Of a DNA stretch of 41,564 bases, positions 30,506 through 38,252 are shown in pieces (positions within the stretch are counted from its first letter, which is position 1; every line of letters begins with the position of its first letter). A program made the position numbers and the translations under genes. Below the pieces are notes generated by a model. It did not search any database, was not told the origin of the DNA, and worked only from the letters and a program-made list of their open reading frames with translations. The stretch is taken from contig CAZLYK010000039.1 in assembly GCA_964563495.1 (NCBI GenBank), positions 1 through 41,564 on the forward strand, in the 5' to 3' direction. Source of the stretch: CAZLYK01 sp964563495. Its GTDB lineage: Bacteria; Acidobacteriota; Blastocatellia; RBC074.

Positions 30506-31270
30506 TCAGCCCTTCCCCCTCGGTTTTTCAAAGACCATGAAATGCTGCTGCGGGAGGAAGGTCTTCGTCTCTTTCCAGACCAGTCCCACTGCCGCCATCT
30601 CTTTGCTCGCCTGGGCGACGGTCATCTTGTGCAGGCGTTTGATCGGGATTGCAGGGTCTTCGCCGCGATACTCGATCTGGACTACCCTGCCGCCGGCTTT
30701 GAGGCTTCTGACGACGCTCTCCATCATCTCGCGCGGGTAGGAAAATTCGTGATAGGCATCGACCATGAGGACGACGTCGATCTGGTTGGCCGGCAGATTG
30801 GTCTCTTTTTCCGTTCCCCGCACCGTGACGACATTATCGGCCTTAAACTTCGCCTTCCGACCCTCTATCATCGAGAGCATCTCCGGCTGAATATCGACGG
30901 CGTAGACCTTCCCTTGCGGGACCAGTGGGCTCATGCGAAAAGTGAAATAACCCGTTCCGGCGCCGATATCGGCGACCACATCTGCCGGCCCGAGTTTTAT
31001 CTTCTCGACTACCTCGTCGGGCAATTCCGTCTCTTCGCGGTCAGGGCGTTCGAGCCAACCTGCCCCCTCGTGCCCCATGACCCGGGCGATCTCACGCCCA
31101 AGATAGAATTTGCCGGCCCCGTCCGGATCGTGCCTGGCGCGAAATTCGTAGACCCGGTCTCCGCTCTTCTGCGCCGGCGCCTGCATCAACGACGCTTGTG
31201 CTGCACAAGCGGCGACAAAAACCACGAGCGCCGGGAGTAGTAACCGCTCAAATCTCTTGATCGATGTCAT
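30506..31270 (-). CDS. Exported class I SAM-dependent methyltransferase
   Basis: A 254-aa protein with a class I methyltransferase core: motif I DIGAGTGYF (101-109), acidic D in YAVDIQPEM, and MVDAYHEFSYP at the motif IV position. Unusually, the N-terminus is a lipoprotein-type signal (hydrophobic LLLPALVVFVAAC, potential lipidated C22). An exported SAM enzyme is odd because SAM is cytoplasmic, but signal-bearing methyltransferases of this kind (COG4798-like) occur in several phyla. It starts 4 nt after the serine-hydrolase stop, so they are translationally linked. Substrate unknown. Confidence 0.82.
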   Translation of the reverse strand: MTSIKRFERLLLPALVVFVAACAAQASLMQAPAQKSGDRVYEFRARHDPDGAGKFYLGREIARVMGHEGAGWLERPDREETELPDEVVEKIKLGPADVVADIGAGTGYFTFRMSPLVPQGKVYAVDIQPEMLSMIEGRKAKFKADNVVTVRGTEKETNLPANQIDVVLMVDAYHEFSYPREMMESVVRSLKAGGRVVQIEYRGEDPAIPIKRLHKMTVAQASKEMAAVGLVWKETKTFLPQQHFMVFEKPRGKG

Positions 31271-31274
31271 GACA

Positions 31275-32642
31275 CTATTTGATCTTCTTAGCTTTCCGAT
31301 CTCCACCTTGATGGAGGATCAGATGGGTGACCTGCCCATTTTCATCCTTGACGAAAGTGATCTGTGCGTCGATGACTTTGAGGAAGAACTTCGTTTCGGA
31401 CTCCGGAAACACTTCGACCTGGGGCTGTCCGGTCGCCTGCGTCATCAACCGGTCTCCCTCTTTGGTCACCGTCAGAATGAAGTTGGGATCGAGCTCGTAT
31501 CGGCCGACGTATGCGTCGTAAACCTTCGGGTCGACTTTGATCGCGACGCGCTCGCGCGGGATTTCATATTTTTCGCCAAACAAGATGGCCGCCAGGTCGT
31601 TGCTCATCTTGCCGGGCGCCGGGCTGCCGTAATTGGCGTTGCGTAAAACGACGATCGTCACCTTCTCATCGGGAAAGCGCGCGAGGAAGGTATTGAACCC
31701 GTTGATCCCTCCGCCATGGCCGATCAGCTTGCGATTGAATTGACGGTTCACCGCCAAACCATAGGCGTAATCATTCTTGACCGGCGTGATCATCAGTTCA
31801 CGCGATTTCGCCGAGAGCAGTTTGTCGCCGAAGAGCGCCTCATTCCACGCAAATAGATCTTCGACCGTCGAATAGAGCGCGCCCGCCGAATAAGGCACCG
31901 TCATATCCAGATAATCCGAATTGACCACCTTGTCATTCTTCTTCGCGTAACCCGTCGCGCGATTTCTGATCAGGCGATCGAACCTGTCGTAGCCCGTATT
32001 GGTCAGCTTGAGCGGACCGAAGATGTTCTCCTGCAGGAACGCCTCGTAGGACTGATTAGATACCTTCTCGATAATGTAGCCGAGCAGATAGTATCCGGAA
32101 TTGCTGTATTTCCACTTCTCGCCGACGGCAAATTCGAGCGGTCTGTTCTTGAACGTCTCTATGAATCCGGTCACGGTCACCGGCATCAGCCCCATTTTGC
32201 GGAATTCTTCCGGGCTTTTCACCTCTGTGTAATTCGGGATACCGGAGGTGTGGGTCAGCAAATGATGGATCGTGATCGGCCCCCAGGCGCTCGGACATTC
32301 AGACACGTACTTGCAGACGGGGTCCTCCACGCTTAGCTTGCCCCGCTCCTGCAGCACCAGGATCGCGGCGGCTGTGTACTGCTTGGTCACCGACCCCAGG
32401 CGAAAGACTGTCTGCGGCGTGTTCGGAACACCGAGCTCAAGATTGGCCATGCCAAATCCTTTTCTGTAAACCACCTGCCCGTCATGAGCAACCAGAACCG
32501 CGCCGGTAAAACCCTGCTCCACGGCGGCATTCATATATTCATCGAATTTGGCTCCAACCGATCCATTGCCCTGAGCCAACCCACTAACCACAAAAATAAC
32601 CGACAGAATGAGCGAAACTGCGAAAATTTTGATCTTCTTCAT
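31275..32642 (-). CDS. Exported serine hydrolase, beta-lactamase/class C PBP family
   Basis: A 455-aa secreted protein with signal peptide (about 1-24, ending SGLAQG) and a class C beta-lactamase-like domain: S84-V-T-K87 (SxxK nucleophile and base), Y179-S-N181 (YxN) and H309-G-G (replacing KTG). A C-terminal extension of about 100 residues (IKVDPKVYDAYVGRYELDPN onwards) is the lipocalin-like DUF3471 type. Members are D-aminopeptidases, esterases or cell-wall peptidases more often than true beta-lactamases. It lies 13 nt after the DUF350 gene. Confidence 0.9.
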   Translation of the reverse strand: MKKIKIFAVSLILSVIFVVSGLAQGNGSVGAKFDEYMNAAVEQGFTGAVLVAHDGQVVYRKGFGMANLELGVPNTPQTVFRLGSVTKQYTAAAILVLQERGKLSVEDPVCKYVSECPSAWGPITIHHLLTHTSGIPNYTEVKSPEEFRKMGLMPVTVTGFIETFKNRPLEFAVGEKWKYSNSGYYLLGYIIEKVSNQSYEAFLQENIFGPLKLTNTGYDRFDRLIRNRATGYAKKNDKVVNSDYLDMTVPYSAGALYSTVEDLFAWNEALFGDKLLSAKSRELMITPVKNDYAYGLAVNRQFNRKLIGHGGGINGFNTFLARFPDEKVTIVVLRNANYGSPAPGKMSNDLAAILFGEKYEIPRERVAIKVDPKVYDAYVGRYELDPNFILTVTKEGDRLMTQATGQPQVEVFPESETKFFLKVIDAQITFVKDENGQVTHLILHQGGDRKAKKIK

Positions 32643-32655
32643 ACCAGCCCCTATT

Positions 32656-33501
32656 TTAAAAGATACGCGTCACGATCAGAGCGGTGGCGAGATAGCCGAT
32701 GGCTTCGAGCAAACCGGCGCCGACGTTCTGATCTTCGGCCACCTCTCGATCGAGCCGGCCGTTGCGAAAACTGAAGCCGCCGCCGAGAAACAACATCTGA
32801 ACGACGAGCTGTCGTACCGGATAGAGAACCAGGATCAGCAACAGCATCCGCCCGAAATCGCCAAAGCCCTGGCTGTAACTGCTGAATGTACCCGAGACCG
32901 CATACCCACACATCATCCCGATCGCGATAATCAGCCCCGAGCAACCCAGCGCGGCCGCGACATTGCCCCGGCTGATCAACTCGGCATCGTGATAGGCGGT
33001 GAGCTGGCGAAAGAGATGCGTAAAGACGATCAGCGCCGCGACGCCGGCGGCCCAGAAGACAACCGTCGGTAATAATGCCCCACCGTCGCCGGTCAGCGCT
33101 CCCGCCACTATCTGCCCAGACGCAAAATGGATCGAGCCATCGACGATTCCGGCGGCCAGATTACCCTGCGCGATCTGCTCGCGCAGCGCCACCCCGCTCC
33201 ATCGACTGTATCGCTCAAAGATCAACCCCGCCAGCGTCATGGCTACAATCCCACCTATCCCATAGGTCGCCACTCCCCTGACATCACTCCAGAATGTGTG
33301 GCTGGGCGAACTGAGGACCGGGATGACCACCTGAATCACACCCAGCAGAAACCCGCCGAGCGCCACCGCCGCCGCCTTGTTGTCCTGGTCGATCAATGTC
33401 GCGGTCATTTCCTGACCCAGAATCAACCGGTAAACCAACCGTGCGATGATCAACAACAGGATCACCGCCAGCACTACAAACCCTATCGTCGTCAGATCCA
33501 T
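32656..33501 (-). CDS. DUF350 family integral membrane protein
   Basis: A 281-aa polytopic inner-membrane protein of the DUF350 (YjfL) type with duplicated units of two helices each. A small-residue motif recurs: DNKAAAVALGGFLLG, QGNLAAGIVDGSIHF, RGNVAAALGCSGLII and VGAGLLEAIGYLATA. Function is not known; in E. coli a DUF350 gene (yjfL) sits in a cluster with the ATP-grasp gene yjfC. Here DUF350 opens an operon that ends with an ATP-grasp gene, repeating that association. AGGAG about 10 nt upstream supports ATG 33501. Confidence 0.85.
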   Translation of the reverse strand: MDLTTIGFVVLAVILLLIIARLVYRLILGQEMTATLIDQDNKAAAVALGGFLLGVIQVVIPVLSSPSHTFWSDVRGVATYGIGGIVAMTLAGLIFERYSRWSGVALREQIAQGNLAAGIVDGSIHFASGQIVAGALTGDGGALLPTVVFWAAGVAALIVFTHLFRQLTAYHDAELISRGNVAAALGCSGLIIAIGMMCGYAVSGTFSSYSQGFGDFGRMLLLILVLYPVRQLVVQMLFLGGGFSFRNGRLDREVAEDQNVGAGLLEAIGYLATALIVTRIF

Positions 33502-33518
33502 TGCTTTGCTTCTCCTCA

Positions 33519-33560
33519 GCCGTTACCCCCCCCAAGCGCTTGCGCTCGGTGGGTAACGGC
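33519..33560. repeat. Hairpin upstream of the DUF350 gene
   Basis: Arms GCCGTTACCC (33519-33528) and GGGTAACGGC (33551-33560) are perfectly complementary, and an inner AGCGC/GCGCT stem sits at the tip. It borders the Shine-Dalgarno region of the DUF350 gene and would form in the 5' leader of that mRNA. Confidence 0.7.
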
Positions 33561-33617
33561 AATCGTTTCAGGGCGTCGTCCAATGATATGAACGACTCCT
33601 CTGAAATGCCTGGAACC

Positions 33618-33687
33618 GCGGGCGTCCGGAGCCCGCATGGGTTGATGATCAGTTTCTTTGCCGGAACATGCAGGCGGGACCCCCGCC
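33618..33687. repeat. Pair of GC-rich hairpins in the DUF350 leader
   Basis: GCGGGC/GCCCGC (33618-33623, 33631-33636) and GGCGGG/CCCGCC (33673-33678, 33682-33687), each preceded by GGAAC. This looks like an intergenic hairpin element of the repeat-rich genome. A weak minus-strand promoter candidate (TTGGGG 33730-33735, 18 nt, TATATA 33706-33711) lies just upstream. Confidence 0.5.
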
Positions 33688-33909
33688 ATGGATGACCCCT
33701 ATCCTTATATATGTGCCGCCTCTTGTACACCCCAAAAGACCAATCCTAATATTTTCTAATCTTTGACAAAATCTGCTCGATTTTTAATCCTTTACCTCAG
33801 AAAGATCCATTATCCATACAGATTGGCGACTGTAAAGGCTTGCTTTACAATAACCTGCAGTTACATTAGGATTTGTTCCAAAATAACTCCATTAAAAAGA
33901 AAAATAGTG

Positions 33910-33939
33910 TTGCATGTTTTTTTGGGATCGTGCTATAAG
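33910..33939 (+). promoter_or_regulatory. Candidate promoter with extended -10 for the secreted-protein gene
   Basis: A -35 TTGCAT (33910-33915), an 18-nt spacer and -10 TATAAG (33934-33939), preceded by the extended TG motif (TGC). It sits in an AT-rich stretch unlike the surrounding genes. Transcription would start near 33946, giving a leader of about 310 nt. The stretch 33740-33909 before it holds no gene or repeat that I can recognise. Confidence 0.55.
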
Positions 33940-33945
33940 ATGCGT

Positions 33946-34255
33946 GCGTTGAGTTTTCCTCACATCCGGCTTGCATCCCCAAGAAAACTCTGCGCGGTGG
34001 TTATCAAACATAACCATTGAAGGGTGCGAAGAAACGAACTTGTCCCTCTGTCCACCGACAGCAGTTTCGTCTCGCTACCATTAAAACTCACTGGGTAGAA
34101 TTCCCAATGATGTAATGGCAGAATTCGCGTTCGCAAGTTGATGGTTAACCAAACCTTCACTCGACCGTTTCCTTGCAGCATCCCAGCGACCTGTCAATAT
34201 CCTATAAAACTGCCCGAACAAGAGTTCGGTTAAAATCCTAAAGGAGAAAACAGAA
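33946..34255 (+). promoter_or_regulatory. Long structured 5' leader RNA of unknown class
   Basis: The predicted leader is largely tiled by stem-loops. SL1: GAGTTTTC/GAAAACTC (33951-33958, 33983-33990). SL2: TGGTTAT/ATAACCA (33998-34004, 34010-34016). SL3: a long arm 34026-34075 with GCGA/TCGC, ACGAACT/AGTTTCGT and a CTGTC/GACAG tip. SL4: CCATTA/TAATGG (34078-34083, 34113-34118) with inner TGGG/CCCA. SL5: CCGAAC/GTTCGG (34214-34219, 34224-34229), 12 nt before the Shine-Dalgarno. A palindrome TGGTTAACCA (34142-34151) echoes SL2. I do not match it to a known riboswitch. No convincing leader ORF. Confidence 0.45.
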
Positions 34256-35245
34256 ATGCAAACCTCACGCAAACTTACACACGCTCTTACGGCGTTGTTC
34301 ATGCTCGTCGTGATGTCGGCGGCGGCTTTTGCTCAGAACCAACCGTATCCGGCCAGCTCAGAGATGAGTGACCAGAAGGCTGGTTCCGTGTTGGTGTGGA
34401 ACTACTACAATTCTTCCAGCACTGCCACGAACAGTGACACTGCCATCACCATCACGAACACGAACTCGCAGAAGAGTGCCTTTGTTCACCTCTTCTTTGT
34501 TTCCTCGACGGCGGGTTGCGCTGTGGCGGACTACAAATTGGAGCTGACAAGGAACCAGACGAAGACCTTCTATGCTTCGTTCTTCGATCCGGATCAGAGA
34601 GGTTACCTGATCGCCGTTGCCGAGAATCCGGAAAATGGCTGGCCGACCTCTTTCAACTACCTGATCGGTTCCGAGTACTTCAAGAACCCGACCATCGGTG
34701 CCGGCGCTCTCGGTGCTGAGGCCTTTGCGGCTCTCTTCGAAGGCGATCTGCCGGGCTTCACGGCCGACGCGATTCAGGCGACCCTGAGGTTCGATGGCGT
34801 TTCGTACAACCGTCTGCCGAGCGTGCTGGCTCTCTCGAGCCTGCCCAGCCCGTCGGACAACGACACCACCCTTATCCTCAACGGCTTCGGTGGCAACCTG
34901 TCATCGGGCGTTTCGGGCGGCACGTCCTACTTCGTGCTCGTCTATGATGAGCGTGAGAACAGCTACAGCACCAGCATTACCGGTGGCTGCCAGCGTCAGC
35001 TCACGGTCAACGACACCAACATCCGCATTCCGCAGCGCTTCACGAACATCATCCCGTCGGGCTATTTCGGCTGGATGAGACTCGATGGCCGCGGCAACCC
35101 CTCGCTGGGTGCCGTTGTCAACAAGCCGAAGAATGTTGATGCTCCTGGCGCTTTCGGTGGTGCTCACAACCTGCACGTCCTGGCGCTCGCACCGCTGGCG
35201 ACCCTTACGGTTCCGGTGTTCGTTTCCTCGATCCCGCAGCTGTAA
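34256..35245 (+). CDS. Secreted protein of unknown function
   Basis: A 329-aa protein with a clear Sec signal (residues 1-26, ending SAAAFA before QNQP). The mature part is beta-rich and Ser/Thr/Asn/Gly-rich (NYYNSSSTATNSDTAITITN) with two cysteines (STAGC and TGGC), and no family that I recognise; it may be a beta-sandwich surface or extracellular protein. No transmembrane segment follows the signal. Expression signals are strong: a promoter with extended -10, SD AGGAG (34242-34246) 9 nt upstream, and a textbook terminator; it is monocistronic. Codon use (AAG, GTT, CTG, GGT) also suggests an abundant product. Confidence 0.8.
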   Translation: MQTSRKLTHALTALFMLVVMSAAAFAQNQPYPASSEMSDQKAGSVLVWNYYNSSSTATNSDTAITITNTNSQKSAFVHLFFVSSTAGCAVADYKLELTRNQTKTFYASFFDPDQRGYLIAVAENPENGWPTSFNYLIGSEYFKNPTIGAGALGAEAFAALFEGDLPGFTADAIQATLRFDGVSYNRLPSVLALSSLPSPSDNDTTLILNGFGGNLSSGVSGGTSYFVLVYDERENSYSTSITGGCQRQLTVNDTNIRIPQRFTNIIPSGYFGWMRLDGRGNPSLGAVVNKPKNVDAPGAFGGAHNLHVLALAPLATLTVPVFVSSIPQL

Positions 35246-35250
35246 TTCGG

Positions 35251-35268
35251 ATAACCTGAAGAGGTTAT
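35251..35268 (+). other. Small hairpin between stop codon and terminator
   Basis: ATAACCT and AGGTTAT pair perfectly over 7 bp around GAAG, 5 nt after the stop codon and just before the intrinsic terminator. It may protect the transcript 3' end. Confidence 0.5.
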
Positions 35269-35273
35269 ATAAA

Positions 35274-35313
35274 AGAGAAGGCCGGGGGGCGACTCCCGGC
35301 CTTCTCTTTTTTT
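35274..35313 (+). terminator. Strong rho-independent terminator
   Basis: Arms AGAGAAGGCCGGG (35274-35286) and CCCGGCCTTCTCT (35295-35307) pair perfectly over 13 bp and are followed by seven T (35307-35313). It terminates the secreted-protein transcript. The T tract merges with the left arm of an ACAGGAT inverted repeat. Confidence 0.93.
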
Positions 35314-35402
35314 AATAGACAGGATTAACAGGATTTTTGCAGGATGAAACGAGATCACGTCTTGTTTCATCCTGCAAAAATCCTGTTAATCCTGTCTATT
35401 AA
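35312..35402. repeat. ACAGGAT perfect inverted repeat, 39-bp arms
   Basis: Arms 35312-35350 and 35364-35402 are perfectly complementary around a 13-nt loop; the left arm begins TTAATAGACAGGATTAACAG. The right arm is read through by thrC on the minus strand, giving its C-terminal residues and TGA stop (35367-35369). Confidence 0.97.
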
Positions 35403-36683
35403 TGCCTGGCGATCGGCCGGGAGTCGGATAAAAGAGTTGGCGTAGCTTGATTTAATTTCGCGCGGTTGACCTGCCTGATCGGTATAGGCGAGGGTGCCGG
35501 TGTGGTAGTTGACCGTGTAGTCCGGGTCTTTGAGCAGGTGGCCGGTGAGAATAGCCACCGTGTCCTCCTCGGGATCGATCTGACCGGATGCAATCATCTT
35601 TCTAATTCCTGCCAAAGTCACGGCCGAAGCCGGTTCACAGCCGATTCCGTCGCGGCCGATGATCGCCTTGGCGTCGGCGATCTCCTGTTCGGTCACGGAT
35701 TCGACCTGGCCGTCGCTCCAGCGCAGTGCGCGAATAGCTTTGGGCCACGAGACCGGCGATCCGATTTTGATGGCGGTTGCAAGGGTGAAGGCATTGGCTA
35801 GCGGGGTGAGGGTCTCTGCCTGTGATCTCCACTGGCGATAGAGCGGGTTGGAGCCCTCGGCCTGGACGATCGTAATCCTGGGCATGCGATCGATGACGCC
35901 GCGTTCGAGCAACTCGTGAAACCCCTTGGCGATCGCCGATGAGTTGCCCAGGTTGCCGCCCGGGACGACGATCCGATCCGGCGGCAGCCAGCCGCGCTGC
36001 TGCATGAGCTCAAAGGCGATTGTCTTCTGGCCTTCCAGGCGGAAAGGATTGACCGAGTTGAGCAGGTAGACGGGCAATTCGACGGCAACTTGACGGACCA
36101 GCCTCATGGCATCATCAAAATCGCCGTCCAGCTGCAAGACCGTCGCGCCGTAATCCAGAGCCTGTGAGAGTTTGCCGAGTGAGATCTGACCCGAAGGGAC
36201 AAAAACAAACGCCCTCATCCCCGCCCGTGCCGCATAAGCAGCCATCGAGGCAGACGTATTGCCCGTGCTCGCGCAAGCCACACTGGTCGCTCCGAGCCGT
36301 TTCGCCTGAGTCATGCCCGTCGTCATGCCCAGATCCTTGAACGATCCGGTCGGGTTCATGCCCAGATGCTTGAAGGCCAGCCGTTTGAGGCCCGCATATC
36401 GCGCCGAGCCCGGGGCATCGAAGATTTGAGTGTTCCCCTCGATCATGGTCACGATCTCGGACTCCTCCGCATCGGGGAGCAACTCGCGAAAACGCCAGAC
36501 TCCGCTCTGATCAACCGCCCGGGGCGAGGCCCGACGCCAATCCCAGACCGAGATCAGGCGCTCGCCGCGGAATTCAGTCAGATCGTAAACCAGATCGAGC
36601 AATCCCTCGCATTTTGGACAGGTATAAATCCGCGAATCGGGCGGGAAATCTGAAGAACAATTAAGACAACGTAGTATAGGCAT
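35367..36683 (-). CDS. thrC: Threonine synthase
   Basis: A 438-aa PLP-dependent fold-type II enzyme converting O-phospho-L-homoserine to L-threonine. An N-terminal zinc ribbon (C6, C9, C22, C25) is typical of the long-type threonine synthases. The PLP lysine is K116 in NPTGSFKDLGM; the phosphate loop is GGNLGNSSA. ATG 36683 is chosen because the 20 extra residues of the longer frame translate a repeat. The last ten residues, IDRINRIFAG, are encoded by the arm of an ACAGGAT inverted repeat, a tail not expected in the family. Third gene of asd-lysC-thrC. No good Shine-Dalgarno is visible. Confidence 0.9.
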   Translation of the reverse strand: MPILRCLNCSSDFPPDSRIYTCPKCEGLLDLVYDLTEFRGERLISVWDWRRASPRAVDQSGVWRFRELLPDAEESEIVTMIEGNTQIFDAPGSARYAGLKRLAFKHLGMNPTGSFKDLGMTTGMTQAKRLGATSVACASTGNTSASMAAYAARAGMRAFVFVPSGQISLGKLSQALDYGATVLQLDGDFDDAMRLVRQVAVELPVYLLNSVNPFRLEGQKTIAFELMQQRGWLPPDRIVVPGGNLGNSSAIAKGFHELLERGVIDRMPRITIVQAEGSNPLYRQWRSQAETLTPLANAFTLATAIKIGSPVSWPKAIRALRWSDGQVESVTEQEIADAKAIIGRDGIGCEPASAVTLAGIRKMIASGQIDPEEDTVAILTGHLLKDPDYTVNYHTGTLAYTDQAGQPREIKSSYANSFIRLPADRQALIDRINRIFAG

Positions 36684-36702
36684 AAGAGTATGACAGCCGG
36701 TA

Positions 36703-36793
36703 AGAATAGACAGGATGAACAAGATTTTTGCAGGATTAGACAAGATGGCATCATGTCTAATCCTGCAAAAATCTTGTTCATCCTGTCTATTCT
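36703..36793. repeat. ACAGGAT perfect inverted repeat, 40-bp arms
   Basis: Arms 36703-36742 and 36754-36793 are perfectly complementary around an 11-nt loop. The left arm begins AGAATAGACAGGATGAACAA. It fills the lysC-thrC gap, and its right end supplies the lysC stop TAG (36787-36789). A 40-bp RNA hairpin would form in the operon transcript. Confidence 0.97.
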
Positions 36794-38208
36794 ATTGATT
36801 GCGAAGGCTTATGCAGTTCGAAGGCGCGATGGATCGCGCGCACGGCTTCCGCCGCCTGGTCGGCTGCGACGATCAATGAGATATTACGCTCGGATGAGCC
36901 CTGGGATATCGCAATCACGTTGACTCCCTTTTCTCCCAGAGCGCCGAAGACCTTACCGGCAATCCCCGGCGTCCCCTGCATGCGATCTCCGACCGCGGCG
37001 ACGATCGCAATCGAATCGTCGGAGGAGATGTCTTCGATATTCCCCTGAAGCAGATCCAGCTCGAGGGTCGCGCGCAAAGCCTTGACCACGCGCCGCGCTT
37101 CCGAATCATTGACCACGAAACAGAGGTTATTCTCCGATGAAGCCTGCGAGATCATGAGGATGTTCGCCCGCTCGGCGGCGACGGTGTCAAAAGTTTTGGC
37201 GGCGATACCGGGGATACCCTGCATGCCCTTGCCGCTAATCGTGACGAGGCTGATATTGCGGATCGAGGTCACGGCTTTGACGCCGCGTGATGACGGCCGC
37301 CCCTTGACGCTGACGCGAGTCCCCGGATCACCGGGGTTGAAGCTGTTCAGGATGCGAACCGGGATCTGCTGCTTGTATGCAGGAAGGATCGTCTTATGAT
37401 GCAGGACCTTCGCTCCGTAATACGCCAGTTCCGAGGCTTCGCTGTAAGAGATCTCGCGCATGGTGCGCGCTTCAGGAACATCATTGGGATTGGCGGTCAT
37501 GACGCCATCGACATCGGTCCAGATCCAGATCTCATCGGCGTCCAGCGCCGCGCCGATGATCGAGGCCGAATAATCCGAACCGCCGCGGCCGAGCGTCGTC
37601 AAAACGCCATCCTCGGTCGCTCCGATAAAACCCGTCACGACCGGGATCGTACTCCGCTCGATCAAAGGTTTGAGCCGCGCCTGCGTCTTCTCTCGGGTCT
37701 TATCAATCAATGGCTCGGCCGAGCCGAAATGATCATTGGTCACGATCAACTCGGTCGCTTCAACCGGTTCAGAATCCACGCCTCGCGCGGCAATCGCGCC
37801 GGAGAGGAGAGGCGCGCAGAGACGCTCGCCCGTCCCCGAGATCGCGTCGAGCAGCCGCGGTGTCAGTTCATGAACCATCGAGAGCCCGAAACAGAGCTTC
37901 TCGAACTGATCGAGCTGGTTCGCGACAGCCCCCAGAACCTCCTTTTTGCGCGCCGGGTTATCCTTGATCAACTGGTCGGCCGCGCCTTTGTGCCGCTCGT
38001 AAAAGTTGTCGCGGAGATCGGGACGCCAGTGGCCCTTGGCGGCGGTCTGCGCCGCGGAGATCAACTGGTTGGTCAGCCCACTCATGGCTGAAGTGACCAC
38101 GACAACCTGATGCCCTTCCCCGGCGCCGGCAATCGCTAGTTCCGCCGCCTGGGCGATGCGACCGGCGCTCCCGACAGAAGTGCCGCCGAATTTCATGACT
38201 ATCAGCAT
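36787..38208 (-). CDS. lysC: Aspartate kinase
   Basis: A 473-aa monofunctional aspartokinase, the first committed step from aspartate to lysine, threonine and methionine. The N-terminal kinase domain begins VMKFGGTSVGS (5-15) and has the substrate motif GRGGSDYSA. Two C-terminal ACT domains (GKGMQGIPGIAAKTF and GDRMQGTPGIAGKVF) suggest feedback control by lysine and/or threonine. ATG 38208 precedes another in-frame ATG four codons later (MKFGG); either could be used. The stop codon lies inside a repeat arm. Confidence 0.93.
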   Translation of the reverse strand: MLIVMKFGGTSVGSAGRIAQAAELAIAGAGEGHQVVVVTSAMSGLTNQLISAAQTAAKGHWRPDLRDNFYERHKGAADQLIKDNPARKKEVLGAVANQLDQFEKLCFGLSMVHELTPRLLDAISGTGERLCAPLLSGAIAARGVDSEPVEATELIVTNDHFGSAEPLIDKTREKTQARLKPLIERSTIPVVTGFIGATEDGVLTTLGRGGSDYSASIIGAALDADEIWIWTDVDGVMTANPNDVPEARTMREISYSEASELAYYGAKVLHHKTILPAYKQQIPVRILNSFNPGDPGTRVSVKGRPSSRGVKAVTSIRNISLVTISGKGMQGIPGIAAKTFDTVAAERANILMISQASSENNLCFVVNDSEARRVVKALRATLELDLLQGNIEDISSDDSIAIVAAVGDRMQGTPGIAGKVFGALGEKGVNVIAISQGSSERNISLIVAADQAAEAVRAIHRAFELHKPSQSIE

Positions 38209-38217
38209 TAATCCCGT

Positions 38218-38252
38218 TCAATCCTGTAAAAATCCTGTCAATCCTGTCTATT
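38218..38252. repeat. Half ACAGGAT repeat between asd and lysC
   Basis: One arm only, reading on the plus strand AATCCTGTCAATCCTGTCTA preceded by CAATCCTGTAAAA. It abuts the asd stop codon TAA (38251-38253), which is immediately followed by the TAG of the repeat, making tandem stops. Confidence 0.8.

Noticed and set aside
33284..33730. 148-codon minus-strand frame overlapping the DUF350 start
   Set aside because: Out of frame with DUF350, starts in the hairpin-rich leader and has no domain.
33940..34020. 26-codon leader peptide in the structured leader
   Set aside because: Its ATG overlaps the predicted -10 region and precedes the likely transcript start; no Shine-Dalgarno and no attenuator-like codon run.
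33946..34255. Known riboswitch (c-di-GMP, cobalamin, TPP and similar)
   Set aside because: I looked for their conserved motifs and did not find them; a covariance search would decide.
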